A stretch of 21,983 nucleotides of DNA, from IMG/VR virus record IMGVR_UViG_3300010370_000281, positions 1 through 21,983 of that record; one strand, written 5' to 3'. This DNA is from a virus. The notes below the pieces were generated by a model. That model saw nothing but the letters and a program-made list of their open reading frames with translations, searched no databases and was not told the DNA's origin. A program made the translations under genes and the position numbers. The first letter of the stretch is position 1. The number at the start of each line of letters is the position of its first letter. Below, piece after piece: positions 1 to 6,190 of the stretch.

Positions 1-33
1 GATTAGGACTTTCCCTAGTGGTATAAATGCGAC

Positions 34-366
34 ATGACCAAATCCCCCACCCAGCGAAGCCTTGAGTACCTACGGGAAATCGGCATGAAGCCGTGGATCT
101 GCGAATACTGGAACTCGTTTAGCAGGAAGCGGGTTGACTTGTACGGATGTATAGACCTTCTAGCCATTGGCAACGGAGAGACCTGGGCGGTGCAGACAAC
201 GAGTACGGGTGTATCCAGTCGGATACATAAGATCAGGGAGAGCGAGTTTTTCCCTGTGATGCTTGAGAGTGGCTGGCGGGTCTTCGTGCATGGCTACAGG
301 AAGAACTCGAAGGGAAGATATGTGATGAGAATTGTTGAGTTGACAGCGGAATCGAATATAGAATAG
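34..366 (+). CDS. PD-(D/E)XK nuclease-fold-like small protein
   Basis: A 110-residue protein with a restriction-endonuclease-like core. Residues 33-41 read RVDLYGCID and are followed by a strand ending in Q54-T-T56. This matches the D...(E/Q)-x-K layout of Mrr/VRR-type nucleases, with Thr in place of the usual Lys. A later basic stretch (R63, H65, K66, R68) fits a nucleic-acid-facing helix. The active site is therefore degenerate, and the protein may bind DNA rather than cut it. The ATG at 34 has no clear Shine-Dalgarno sequence; a TATAAA lies only about 7 bases upstream, so a leaderless start is possible. It is the first gene of the plus-strand block and is separated by 98 bases from the replication genes. 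The fold is inferred from the motif only. Confidence 0.55.
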   Translation: MTKSPTQRSLEYLREIGMKPWICEYWNSFSRKRVDLYGCIDLLAIGNGETWAVQTTSTGVSSRIHKIRESEFFPVMLESGWRVFVHGYRKNSKGRYVMRIVELTAESNIE

Positions 367-367
367 T
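340..367 (+). promoter_or_regulatory. Candidate sigma70-type promoter before the replication genes
   Basis: A perfect TTGACA (340-345) is followed after 16 bases by AATAGT (362-367), a 4/6 match to the -10 consensus. It lies at the end of the first gene, about 100 bases before the DUF1376 start, where a promoter for the replication operon would be expected. The -10 is weak, so this remains a candidate. Confidence 0.35.
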
Positions 368-375
368 CTTTGCTC

Positions 376-432
376 GTTGCGGCTAGGGTAGCTCCCGAAT
401 AGGCGGTTTTCTCCTTTTCCGTCTGCCGCAAC
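376..432 (+). promoter_or_regulatory. Inverted repeat in the leader of the replication operon
   Basis: The arms GTTGCGGC (376-383) and GCCGCAAC (425-432) are perfectly complementary across 41 bases. A small GGG/CCC hairpin (386-396) sits inside, and pyrimidine-rich sequence (TTCTTTC) follows. It occupies most of the only sizeable gap in the early block (367-464) and would form in the leader RNA of the DUF1376 gene. It could be an attenuator, a terminator remnant or a protein-binding site. The loop is long for a simple intrinsic terminator. Confidence 0.35.
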
Positions 433-464
433 TTCTTTCAAGAGGAGATTGAAAAGGAGAAGCC

Positions 465-1214
465 ATGCATTTCTACAAATTCCACATGGGCGACTACAAG
501 TCTGCGACGGCCCATCTATCCAACGAAGAAGACCTAGCCTACCGACGGCTGCTCGATATGTATTACGACACAGAGCAACCTATCCCACTAGAAACCGACT
601 GGGTTGCAAGGCGGTTACGAGTGGGTAGCGAGGTGGTTGCTACAGTCCTCCAAGATATGTTCCGTGAGACAGAAAACGGCTGGGTACATGACCGCTGTGA
701 GGAGGAAATTCGGGAATATCACCGAATGGCTGACAGGGCTAGAGCCAATGGCAAGGCGGGTGGACGACCACCAAAACCCACTGGGAACCCAGTCGGAACC
801 CAGCAGGAACCCAGTCGAAAGCTAACCACTAACCATAAACCACTAACCACTAACCAAATAGAAACAAAGCGCACGAGTGCGCCTGTATGTCCAGAAAACA
901 TTTCTGAGCAAGTATGGAATGACTACCTAGCGGTTAGGAAGGCAAAGCGTAGCCCTCTTACCGCTACGGCTTTAACTGCCATCGAGAAGGAGGCGGGGAA
1001 GGCGGGTTGGTCTTTAGAGAAGGCTTTAAGTGAGTGTGCAGCTCGGGGATGGATCGGCTTTAAGGCAGAGTGGGTAGACAAGTTGTCTACACAGAAGTTA
1101 TCCTTTGCCGAGAGAGATGAATTGCTAAAGAGGAAGAAGTACGAGGAGATGACTGGTCGCCCGTGGCCTGAAGATGATGTGGCTCCTGCGGCTACCTGGG
1201 AGTTGCTGAAATGA
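465..1214 (+). CDS. DUF1376/YdaU-family phage replication protein
   Basis: A 249-residue protein whose N-terminus (HFYKFHMGDYKSATAHLS, EEDLAYRRLLDMYYDTEQPIP, RRLRV, ENGWVHDRCEEEI) matches the DUF1376 family. That family is found in phage and prophage replication modules beside helicase loaders. After about residue 100 comes a low-complexity linker rich in Pro, Thr, Asn and Gln, encoded by tandem DNA repeats (784-856), then a basic C-terminal region. The arrangement recalls lambda O, where the origin lies inside the initiator gene, so origin binding is a reasonable inference though not shown. The start is well supported: AAGGAG lies about 6 bases before the ATG, in a purine-rich leader. Its stop overlaps the next start in an ATGA. 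Confidence 0.8.
   Translation: MHFYKFHMGDYKSATAHLSNEEDLAYRRLLDMYYDTEQPIPLETDWVARRLRVGSEVVATVLQDMFRETENGWVHDRCEEEIREYHRMADRARANGKAGGRPPKPTGNPVGTQQEPSRKLTTNHKPLTTNQIETKRTSAPVCPENISEQVWNDYLAVRKAKRSPLTATALTAIEKEAGKAGWSLEKALSECAARGWIGFKAEWVDKLSTQKLSFAERDELLKRKKYEEMTGRPWPEDDVAPAATWELLK
784..856 (+). repeat. Iteron-like tandem repeats inside the DUF1376 gene
   Basis: Two adjacent repeat sets. GGAACCCAG occurs three times at an exact 11-base period (784, 795, 806), about one helical turn. The heptamer CTAACCA occurs at 822, 829, 843 and 850 with a degenerate TAAACCA at 836, so five units lie head to tail without a gap. Both sets encode the Pro/Thr/Asn/Gln linker. Regular helical spacing inside a replication gene is what origin iterons look like, but this could also be a low-complexity coding linker. 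Confidence 0.6.
1074..1090. repeat. 17-base odd palindrome in the DUF1376 gene
   Basis: GTAGACAA (1074-1081) and TTGTCTAC (1083-1090) are perfect inverted copies around a single G at 1082. It lies in the coding sequence about 220 bases after the tandem repeats. The dyad size suits a dimeric DNA-binding protein. One such site in about 22 kb is also possible by chance. Confidence 0.35.
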
Positions 1215-1516
1215 ACCCAAAAATAATTGATGCCTTGTTTGACAAGATGTTTATGGTCTACGGGTCGGAGTGGTCGAAGAAATGGGATGGAAGGCCAATC
1301 CAAGAAACCAAAGGCGCATGGGCAGCAGAACTATCTGGCTTTAAGGTCGAGCAGATAAAACACGCTCTGGACAATTTGCCTGAGAGACCACCGAACTTAA
1401 TTCAATTCAAGTCGCTATGCCAACACGCTCCCGTTTACTTAGAGGTCAATAGATTGACTTACAGGCCACAAGTTAACCAGGAGAAGAGGGCTAAGTTGTT
1501 GGAGGTTTTGAAATGA
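1211..1516 (+). CDS. Lambda P-like replication protein (helicase loader candidate)
   Basis: A 101-residue protein. It has FDKMFMVYGSEWSKKW near the start, a central WAAELSGFKVEQIKHALDNL, and RPPNLIQFKSLC at about residues 59-70. The pattern of a Trp-containing helix, an I-x-x-A/G-L helix and a W/R-P-P-x-x-x-x-F-x-x-x-C turn is the conserved core of phage replication proteins of the lambda P type, which recruit the host DnaB helicase to the origin. It is much shorter than lambda P (233 residues), so only the core domain is present. Position supports the call: it follows the DUF1376 gene with a 4-base ATGA overlap and has GGGAG upstream of the ATG. Confidence 0.55.
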   Translation: MNPKIIDALFDKMFMVYGSEWSKKWDGRPIQETKGAWAAELSGFKVEQIKHALDNLPERPPNLIQFKSLCQHAPVYLEVNRLTYRPQVNQEKRAKLLEVLK

Positions 1517-1842
1517 GGTACTACCTACACGAGAATAGAACAGCGGCTCTCAGGGCGGTTGCAGATGCTCCACATGGGTATTACTGCGAGATCAAACAAC
1601 CGACTAGGACTAACGACCAGAACGCCCTTTATTGGAAGGAGCTGGAGTTGTTAGCAGAGAAGGCAGGGCATACCGCAGAGTTGTGGCATGAGTTCTTCCT
1701 GCGCCAATTTGTCAAACCGCAGACCGCAGAGATAGCCGGAGAGGTCATCATCATGCGGCCCTCAACAACGAAACTCTCCAAGCAGGAGTTCTCGGACTAC
1801 CTAGAGAAAGTTTTTGCATGGCTGGCAGAAAATGTTAAATAA
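1513..1842 (+). CDS. ninB: NinB-family recombination protein
   Basis: A 109-residue protein with the NinB/lambda Orf signature RTNDQNALYWKELELLA at about residues 32-48, followed by a helix with WHEFFLRQF. Lambda Orf (NinB) is a recombination mediator that binds single-stranded DNA and can replace host RecFOR. This copy is shorter than lambda Orf (146 residues). A GGAGG about 8 bases upstream supports the ATG, which overlaps the previous stop in an ATGA. It sits between the replication genes and a small HNH protein, the usual nin-like neighbourhood. Confidence 0.8.
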   Translation: MRYYLHENRTAALRAVADAPHGYYCEIKQPTRTNDQNALYWKELELLAEKAGHTAELWHEFFLRQFVKPQTAEIAGEVIIMRPSTTKLSKQEFSDYLEKVFAWLAENVK

Positions 1843-2092
1843 ACTCAACAAGAAAGAAAAAGACCATCTGCTAAGAATTAAAGAGATGGACTGTGCTGTG
1901 TGTGGTGCTTCTGCCCCAAGTGAGGCTCATCATCTTAGGCAGCATCACCAGTACCTGTGTATCCCTCTCTGTTCAGACTGCCACCGAGGTTCTATAAACG
2001 GATGGCATGGGCAGAAGCGGATGTGGAATGTAAAGAAGATGGACGAACTGGACGCACTCAACGAGACCCTCAGATGTTTACTATCTCACTAA
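1832..2092 (+). CDS. Small HNH/Ref-like zinc-binding nuclease
   Basis: An 86-residue protein with C21-x2-C24, H33-H34, C47-x2-C50-H51 and a downstream NGWHG (H59). This is the Cys4/His layout of small phage HNH proteins such as P1 Ref (RecA-dependent nuclease) and the NinG/DUF968 group. Location right after ninB favours a recombination role, perhaps cutting D-loops or branched intermediates. I prefer the ATG at 1832, which overlaps the ninB end by 11 bases. A TTG at 1814 would add six residues and has no better ribosome site. The family choice among Ref, DUF968 and NinG is uncertain; the metal-binding core is clear. Confidence 0.65.
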   Translation: MLNKLNKKEKDHLLRIKEMDCAVCGASAPSEAHHLRQHHQYLCIPLCSDCHRGSINGWHGQKRMWNVKKMDELDALNETLRCLLSH

Positions 2093-2682
2093 CCTTTTAT
2101 AACGACCACGAGCATATAGAGCGCCATTTAGATGAGTGGTGCAAGTATCCCGAGGTTCCTAAACAGGTCATTGATGACGGCTCTAAGAAGCCTTTAGAAC
2201 TGCACTCAATTCCTGTCTACCGAATAGAAGAAGACATCCCCTGGAATATCCCAGGCGCTCGGAATCTAGGTGCGACTGTCTGCACGACCCCGTGGATTCT
2301 TTTCTGCGACACAGATCAGTCTTTCTCTTATGACTCGATGGCTAAACTTCTGGACACGAGGTTAGAGAGAGGAGAGTTTTATTCCTTTGAGCGAAAGAAT
2401 CGCCCTCGGACTTGCGGGACTCTTTTGATACACCGAGAGGACTATTGGGCGGTCGGTGGCTACGACGACGACTTCGCTGGGCATTACGGATACAACGACC
2501 CCTATCTAAGACACTTACTTTGGAACCACGGGGTAAAAGAAGTCACCCTTCCTATTCTCTGCGACCAATACTCCGCAGATTGCGTACTAGACCGCCAGCC
2601 GAATAACGAAGCCCTCTACAACTACAAACTACAAACGGGGCGCTCTCGCTCCATTCTGAGGTTCCCGTGGCGGAGGGTCTAA
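2074..2682 (+). CDS. Family 2 (GT-A) glycosyltransferase
   Basis: A 202-residue protein beginning MFTISLTFYNDHE. It has the nucleotide-sugar motif DDGS (34-37), IPWNIPGARNLGA (about 55-67), a metal-binding D79-x-D81 in FCDTDQ, and a GGYDDDFAGHYGYND segment (128-142). That last segment resembles the C-terminal galactosyltransferase-type domain, which shapes the acceptor pocket. These are the standard parts of a GT-A inverting enzyme, so activity is likely. The acceptor (DNA base, capsid protein or host glycan) is unknown. An in-frame GTG at 1957 would add 39 residues overlapping the HNH gene and lacking GT homology, so the ATG at 2074 was chosen. First of three glycosyltransferases in a row. 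Confidence 0.8.
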   Translation: MFTISLTFYNDHEHIERHLDEWCKYPEVPKQVIDDGSKKPLELHSIPVYRIEEDIPWNIPGARNLGATVCTTPWILFCDTDQSFSYDSMAKLLDTRLERGEFYSFERKNRPRTCGTLLIHREDYWAVGGYDDDFAGHYGYNDPYLRHLLWNHGVKEVTLPILCDQYSADCVLDRQPNNEALYNYKLQTGRSRSILRFPWRRV

Positions 2683-3089
2683 AGAAGTTCTCCCAGGAGC
2701 TGCACGACGAGAACGACCAACCAGCAAAAGATGCGGTCTGGAGGTTCCTTTTTAGAGACTGGAAGTTAGATGTAGAGGAGGGGGATAAGTACGATGTTGA
2801 CCTCGTATGCATGAGAAACGGGGAGGTCGTCGGGTATGTAGAGGTAGAGCGAAGGCAGAACGACTTAAACCGCTTTGAGACGATTCATGTCCCCTACCGA
2901 AAGAAGAAGTTTTTTGTACTGGATCATCCTACGATCCTGTTTGCTGTAAACCGAGACTTTACGGAGGCTTTCTGGGTCGATGGGGATATAATCCTACAGT
3001 CTCCAGTAGAAAATAAAGTCAACAAGTATCTAAAGTCGGAGCGGTTTTTCGTGGTTCCTAAAGTTAAGTGGAGGAGGGTTAAGTTGTGA
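2667..3089 (+). CDS. Putative PD-(D/E)XK-superfamily protein with an E-x-E active site
   Basis: A 140-residue protein. After a helical start (about 1-32) it reads KYDVDLVCMRNGEVVGYVEVERR (41-63, interrupted here only by numbering), giving D43-x-D45, then E59-V-E61. This is the central beta-meander of a restriction-endonuclease fold with Glu where Lys usually stands, as known for BamHI. Downstream strands (FVLDHPTILFAVN) complete an alpha/beta core. The start is a GTG with GAGG six bases upstream, overlapping the glycosyltransferase end by 16 bases. It lies between two glycosyltransferases, suggesting it belongs to the modification cluster, for example by cutting unmodified DNA. The function is an inference from one motif. 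Confidence 0.45.
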   Translation: MAEGLKKFSQELHDENDQPAKDAVWRFLFRDWKLDVEEGDKYDVDLVCMRNGEVVGYVEVERRQNDLNRFETIHVPYRKKKFFVLDHPTILFAVNRDFTEAFWVDGDIILQSPVENKVNKYLKSERFFVVPKVKWRRVKL

Positions 3090-3703
3090 AAGTTTGTGTG
3101 TACACATCTGTTTTTGGAGACTACGACAAGATCGTAGAGCCTGTCTCCCAATCAATCCCAATAGACTTCAAGGTTTGTAATGAGCCGCATGACTTAGGCT
3201 CCCCAAGACTAGAAGCCAAGTATTACAAGATGCACCCACCCGAAGGCTACGACTACACGATCTGGGTGGATGGGTCTGTCAGGATAACTTCTCGGTTCTT
3301 TGCTGAGTACATGGTTTCTCAGGCCAAAGACAAGTGGGCTTTCTTTCCTCACCCGTGGAGACATTGTATATACGCTGAGGCAGAAGAAGCCCATAGCATG
3401 AAGAAGTACCTAGACCAACCAATAATGAAACAGGTGAACTTCTACAGGTCTGAGGGTATGCCAGAGAACTACGGGATGCCTTCTTGCGGGATCATTGCTC
3501 GGTCTACCTGGGGGCAGGAAATCAACGAGGCATGGTGGAACGAGAACCTATCTTGGTCAATAAAGGATCAGGTATCACTTCCATATGTGCTCTGGAAGCA
3601 AAAACAGACTGTATATCTTTGTGATGTCCCGTTGTTCGGTAACGGGTACTTTGAGATTCACGCAAACCATCGGGCCGAGGAGTACAAAAAATGTCAGCAA
3701 TAG
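3086..3703 (+). CDS. DUF616 / TOD1-MUCI70-type glycosyltransferase
   Basis: A 205-residue protein starting MKVCVYTSVFGDYDKIVEP, the hallmark of the DUF616 glycosyltransferase-like domain. It continues with YTIWVDGS (57-64, the DxD-like metal site), FFPHPWRHCIYAEAEEA (86-102) and a late MPSCGIIARS. Members occur in plants, bacteria and large viruses and are thought to transfer sugars to glycans. The GTG start is supported by GGAGGAGG about 8-15 bases upstream and overlaps the previous stop in GTGA. The acceptor is unknown. Second of three consecutive glycosyltransferases. Confidence 0.7.
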   Translation: MKVCVYTSVFGDYDKIVEPVSQSIPIDFKVCNEPHDLGSPRLEAKYYKMHPPEGYDYTIWVDGSVRITSRFFAEYMVSQAKDKWAFFPHPWRHCIYAEAEEAHSMKKYLDQPIMKQVNFYRSEGMPENYGMPSCGIIARSTWGQEINEAWWNENLSWSIKDQVSLPYVLWKQKQTVYLCDVPLFGNGYFEIHANHRAEEYKKCQQ

Positions 3704-4368
3704 TTATCTGCACCAAGAACGCTAAGTGTCTAGGTGTTCTTGCGTCAAGCATTACCTTTTACCTACCGAAGTTCTTTACTGTCTACCTATCGGGGTCGGA
3801 TATTCTCCTGCCTAAACACAGGACTATCAATCTCCCCAACGATGCGACGAACTTCGGAGACGCTTACAACGCTGCCATCAAAGAAGCCTTCATATCCCAC
3901 GATGATGTGATTGTCTGTAATGATGATGTTGTCCTGACACCGTACACATGGAAGACGCTCATGGACGATTTAAGAGTCATTCCAGAGGAAAAGCGGGGTT
4001 GGGTCACAGCCAGATCAGACTACGCTCGTGGCTACCAAAACATTCGTTATAAGCACGAGGGCGACAGGAACACGATTCGCCACGCCTCGGAGGATCAGAT
4101 CATCGAGGTCGATGTAGTGGCCCCCATATTTGCGTATATACACAAATCCGCCTGGGTTGACTTCCCGCCCCTTAATTGGTACTCAGATGACATCCAATGC
4201 CTAGATATGGTAGAAAAGGGGTTTAGGCATTATATTTCAAGGGCTTATGTCCACCATGTTGGCTCTCAGACCTGTGGGCTTGACTATCAGAAGTGTATTG
4301 AGGAAGCGAAACCTTGGATAGAGAAGAACAGACCAGAATTAGCGGAAATTTGGTTCAAGAAAAGTTAG
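3691..4368 (+). CDS. GT-A-fold glycosyltransferase
   Basis: A 225-residue protein. NFGDAYNAAI (54-63) matches the nucleotide-binding helix of family 2 enzymes, and VIVCNDDV (73-80) is the metal-binding DxD-equivalent strand. The acceptor side has VVAPIFAYIHKSAW (about 148-161), NWYSDDIQCLDMVEKG and a histidine-containing HHVGSQTCG, where the second metal ligand is expected. The enzyme looks complete. GAGGAG about 8 bases before the ATG supports the start, which overlaps the DUF616 gene by 13 bases. Sequence is clearly different from the other two glycosyltransferases, so these are not recent duplicates. Confidence 0.75.
   Translation: MSAIVICTKNAKCLGVLASSITFYLPKFFTVYLSGSDILLPKHRTINLPNDATNFGDAYNAAIKEAFISHDDVIVCNDDVVLTPYTWKTLMDDLRVIPEEKRGWVTARSDYARGYQNIRYKHEGDRNTIRHASEDQIIEVDVVAPIFAYIHKSAWVDFPPLNWYSDDIQCLDMVEKGFRHYISRAYVHHVGSQTCGLDYQKCIEEAKPWIEKNRPELAEIWFKKS
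4300..4304 (+). promoter_or_regulatory. Ribosome binding site deciding a TTG start
   Basis: GAGGA at 4300-4304 lies nine bases before the TTG at 4314. It is the best ribosome site available for the Q-like gene, which has no ATG until deep in its conserved region. A second TTG at 4350 has only a weak purine run upstream. Confidence 0.4.
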
Positions 4369-4736
4369 TCAACTGGGCGCTGTGGTGTGAGTGGGGGCTT
4401 ATAGGGCCGCCAGTCCAGACCAGAGCGGCTAGTGCAGAGGGAGATTACACCCCCGAGTTGGGAGAGATTTACGACCCTCCTGAACCCACCATAGAACCCG
4501 ACTTCCAAGACGGGGAAAAGATGGAGGGGCTTATTAGGGAACTCCCTGAATTACAGCGTAGAATTATCAAGGCAAAGTATGTATCATTCCCGTACCAGAA
4601 GCACTTTTCTATAGCGCAGAAGTTACGGGTCTCACAGGACAGGTTTGAATTAGAGTTGCGACAAGCAACAGAAAGGTTAGCAAGGAAATGGAACAGCGAA
4701 GCGAAATTTGGCTACAAACCCGAGTCGGTAAGTTAA
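4314..4736 (+). CDS. Antitermination protein Q-like transcription regulator
   Basis: A protein of up to 140 residues. Near the start is LVNWALWCEWG, then a Pro/acidic linker (YTPELGEIYDPPEPTIEPD). A helical C-terminus follows with LIRELPELQRRIIKAKYV, FSIAQKLRVSQDRFELELRQATERLA. The order of N-W-A-x-W, linker and sigma region 4-like helix-turn-helix matches phage antiterminator Q / ArpU-like late regulators. These bind near the late promoter and let RNA polymerase read through terminators. It starts with TTG, inside the preceding glycosyltransferase gene, and overlaps the exonuclease gene by 49 bases. The late genes lie on the opposite strand, so it would act in trans on a promoter outside the window. 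Confidence 0.5.
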   Translation: MDREEQTRISGNLVQEKLVNWALWCEWGLIGPPVQTRAASAEGDYTPELGEIYDPPEPTIEPDFQDGEKMEGLIRELPELQRRIIKAKYVSFPYQKHFSIAQKLRVSQDRFELELRQATERLARKWNSEAKFGYKPESVS

Positions 4737-5299
4737 CAGGGAGTAGATGTGATGACGCTCTGGCAACGACAAAGACTGGCGAATCTGCATATCGTAGAAA
4801 TCTCAGGCTTCAGATTCTTGCTGAACGCCTTACGGGTATTGCTACCATAATTCCTGAGACCCCAGCCATGAGGTGGGGGACAGAGAACGAACCCGTCGCT
4901 AGGCTTAAATTTGCCTCAGAAACGGGTCTACAGGTCGATGAGGTGGGTTTTATAGAGCACCCTATCCTGAAGGGCTTTGGAGCCTCTCCAGACGGTTTTA
5001 CGAGCGACGGAGGGGTACTAGAGATCAAATGCCCCCAAGGGCCGAAGCATATTGAGAACATCCTGGCAGGGAAGATCCCCAAGGAGTACCAAGCGCAGCT
5101 CTTGGCCCAACTTTCCTGCACGGGTCGGAAGTTCGCTTATTGGGCCAGTTTCCACCCCATGTTCCCAGAAAAAACACAAATTAAAATCATTAAGTTCCAG
5201 CCCGACGAGGAAGAACTTTCGGACTTTGAGAGCCGGATCTATGAGTTCCTAGAAGAAGTCAACGACATGGAGAGGAGGCTTCGTGGAGATAACAATTAA
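4688..5299 (+). CDS. YqaJ/lambda exonuclease-family recombinase
   Basis: A 203-residue protein with all lambda exonuclease-type motifs: EIWLQTRVGKLTGSR (6-20), MRWGTENEPVAR (61-72), GASPDGF with D102, LEIKCP with E112 and K114, and YQAQL (134-138). D102, E112 and K114 form the PD-(D/E)XK site. The family degrades the 5' strand at double-strand ends to leave 3' single strands for annealing. Length fits lambda exonuclease (226). The ATG has AAGGA upstream and overlaps the Q-like gene. No clear annealing partner (Beta, Erf or RecT type) was found near it, although NinB and an SSB-like protein are encoded in the same operon. Confidence 0.88.
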   Translation: MEQRSEIWLQTRVGKLTGSRCDDALATTKTGESAYRRNLRLQILAERLTGIATIIPETPAMRWGTENEPVARLKFASETGLQVDEVGFIEHPILKGFGASPDGFTSDGGVLEIKCPQGPKHIENILAGKIPKEYQAQLLAQLSCTGRKFAYWASFHPMFPEKTQIKIIKFQPDEEELSDFESRIYEFLEEVNDMERRLRGDNN

Positions 5300-5474
5300 G
5301 ACGGAAAGTCTGGACGAGGCTCACTATATGATCCTGTCTTCCCAGGTTATTGCCGACCTCGACGACTTCCGTAGGTATCTGCGGGATAAATTAAAATACG
5401 CTATTGAAGATGTCTCCGTAGTAGAAGAAATCTATGGAGAGTTTTGCGAGGGGGTCGGGAGGCATCTTGAATGA
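5283..5474 (+). CDS. Small acidic phage protein of unknown function
   Basis: A 63-residue protein with a short beta start (MEITIKTESLDEA) and two predicted helices (VIADLDDFRRYLRDKLKYA and VEEIYGEFCEGVGRHLE). Small proteins of this shape are common next to phage recombination genes, but I do not recognise a function. The GTG start is supported by AGAGGAGG six to seven bases upstream. The gene overlaps both neighbours (17 bases with the exonuclease, 4 bases with the methyltransferase), so it belongs to the same transcription unit. Confidence 0.65.
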   Translation: MEITIKTESLDEAHYMILSSQVIADLDDFRRYLRDKLKYAIEDVSVVEEIYGEFCEGVGRHLE

Positions 5475-6040
5475 AGGTGCTAAACCGACATAAGTCCTAT
5501 GAGGACTATGTTTTGAAGCAGAAGGAAAAGACGCTCGATCCACAAAGAATCAAGAGATGGCAGGGCGAAGAGTGGCAGATAAAGGTCGACGGATTTAATC
5601 GGGTTTTTGACCGAAATGCCAAGTATGTCTCTGAGGCTACAAATGCCCTATGTTTAGGCTCTAGGACGGGCCAGGAGGTTGCTGCACTCAGAGATCGGGG
5701 GATAGCCACCATCGGGATAGATTTGGTGGAGTTCCTGCCGTACACGATCACGGGAGACATCCATGACCTACAGTTTGGGGACAGGGAGTTTGACCTAGTT
5801 TTTACCAACATCTTTGACCACTCGATGTATCCAGATAAATTGGTCTCAGAGATGGAACGGGTCTGCAAGGGGTTTATGATCTTAAACCTACAGGTAGGCA
5901 TAAAGGGTGACAATTACTCTGAGAACTTTGTAGACAAGCCAGAGAGTGTTGTGAAACTATTTAAGTCTGAACTTGTGGAATCAAGGAAGATTGACAACCA
6001 GTTTGACGGGATGAACTGGGAACTGGTGTTCAAGAAATGA
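5471..6040 (+). CDS. Class I SAM-dependent methyltransferase
   Basis: A 189-residue protein. Motif I is ALCLGSRTGQEV (59-70), followed by the adenosine-binding acidic strand end GIDL (82-85). Then come GDIHDL (95-100) and a motif IV-like FDLVFTNIFDHSMY (107-120). This is a complete Rossmann SAM-binding core. The DPPY-type site of DNA amino-methyltransferases is absent, so a small molecule, sugar, protein or lipid target is as likely as DNA. GGGAGG precedes the ATG, and the start overlaps the previous gene in an ATGA. With the glycosyltransferases upstream it could be part of a glycan or base tailoring pathway. Confidence 0.78.
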   Translation: MKVLNRHKSYEDYVLKQKEKTLDPQRIKRWQGEEWQIKVDGFNRVFDRNAKYVSEATNALCLGSRTGQEVAALRDRGIATIGIDLVEFLPYTITGDIHDLQFGDREFDLVFTNIFDHSMYPDKLVSEMERVCKGFMILNLQVGIKGDNYSENFVDKPESVVKLFKSELVESRKIDNQFDGMNWELVFKK

Positions 6041-6180
6041 GCAGTTGGTTGATAGCCTTGGTTGGTTTGGTATACCTTTACATAGGTGTAGAACAGTATC
6101 TGAAGGGAAACAGCCCCCTTGGGATTACCTTTGTTGGCTACGCATTTAGCAACATCGGTCTTTACTTGGCTGCGAAATAG
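6037..6180 (+). CDS. 47-residue membrane protein
   Basis: A small ORF, MSSWLIALVGLVYLYIGVEQ followed by a short polar turn (YLKGNSPLG) and a second hydrophobic stretch (ITFVGYAFSNIGLYLAAK). The layout is two membrane helices joined by a short loop. The ATG overlaps the methyltransferase stop in an ATGA and the next gene starts 10 bases after its TAG, so it fills the gap exactly as a translated gene would. Similar tiny two-helix proteins occur in phage early operons without known function. It is not next to the lysis genes, so a holin role is unlikely. Confidence 0.65.
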   Translation: MSSWLIALVGLVYLYIGVEQYLKGNSPLGITFVGYAFSNIGLYLAAK

Positions 6181-6190
6181 AAAGGGTTAT

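Noticed and set aside
22-36. TATAAA close before the first ATG as a -10 box
   Set aside because: The -35 region would fall almost at the window edge and no match is seen there, so it cannot be supported.
784-856. Tandem repeats as a CRISPR array
   Set aside because: Units are 7-11 bases without spacers and lie inside a coding frame.
1814-2092. TTG start at 1814 for the small HNH gene
   Set aside because: It adds six residues that show no family similarity and has no better ribosome site than the ATG at 1832.
1957-2682. Long glycosyltransferase form from the GTG at 1957
   Set aside because: The extra 39 residues overlap the HNH gene and look like its shadow translation. GT homology begins at the ATG at 2074.
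5471-6040. Methyltransferase as a DNA adenine or cytosine methylase
   Set aside because: No (D/N/S)PP(Y/F) motif and no PC motif with catalytic Cys were found, so only the general class I fold is claimed.
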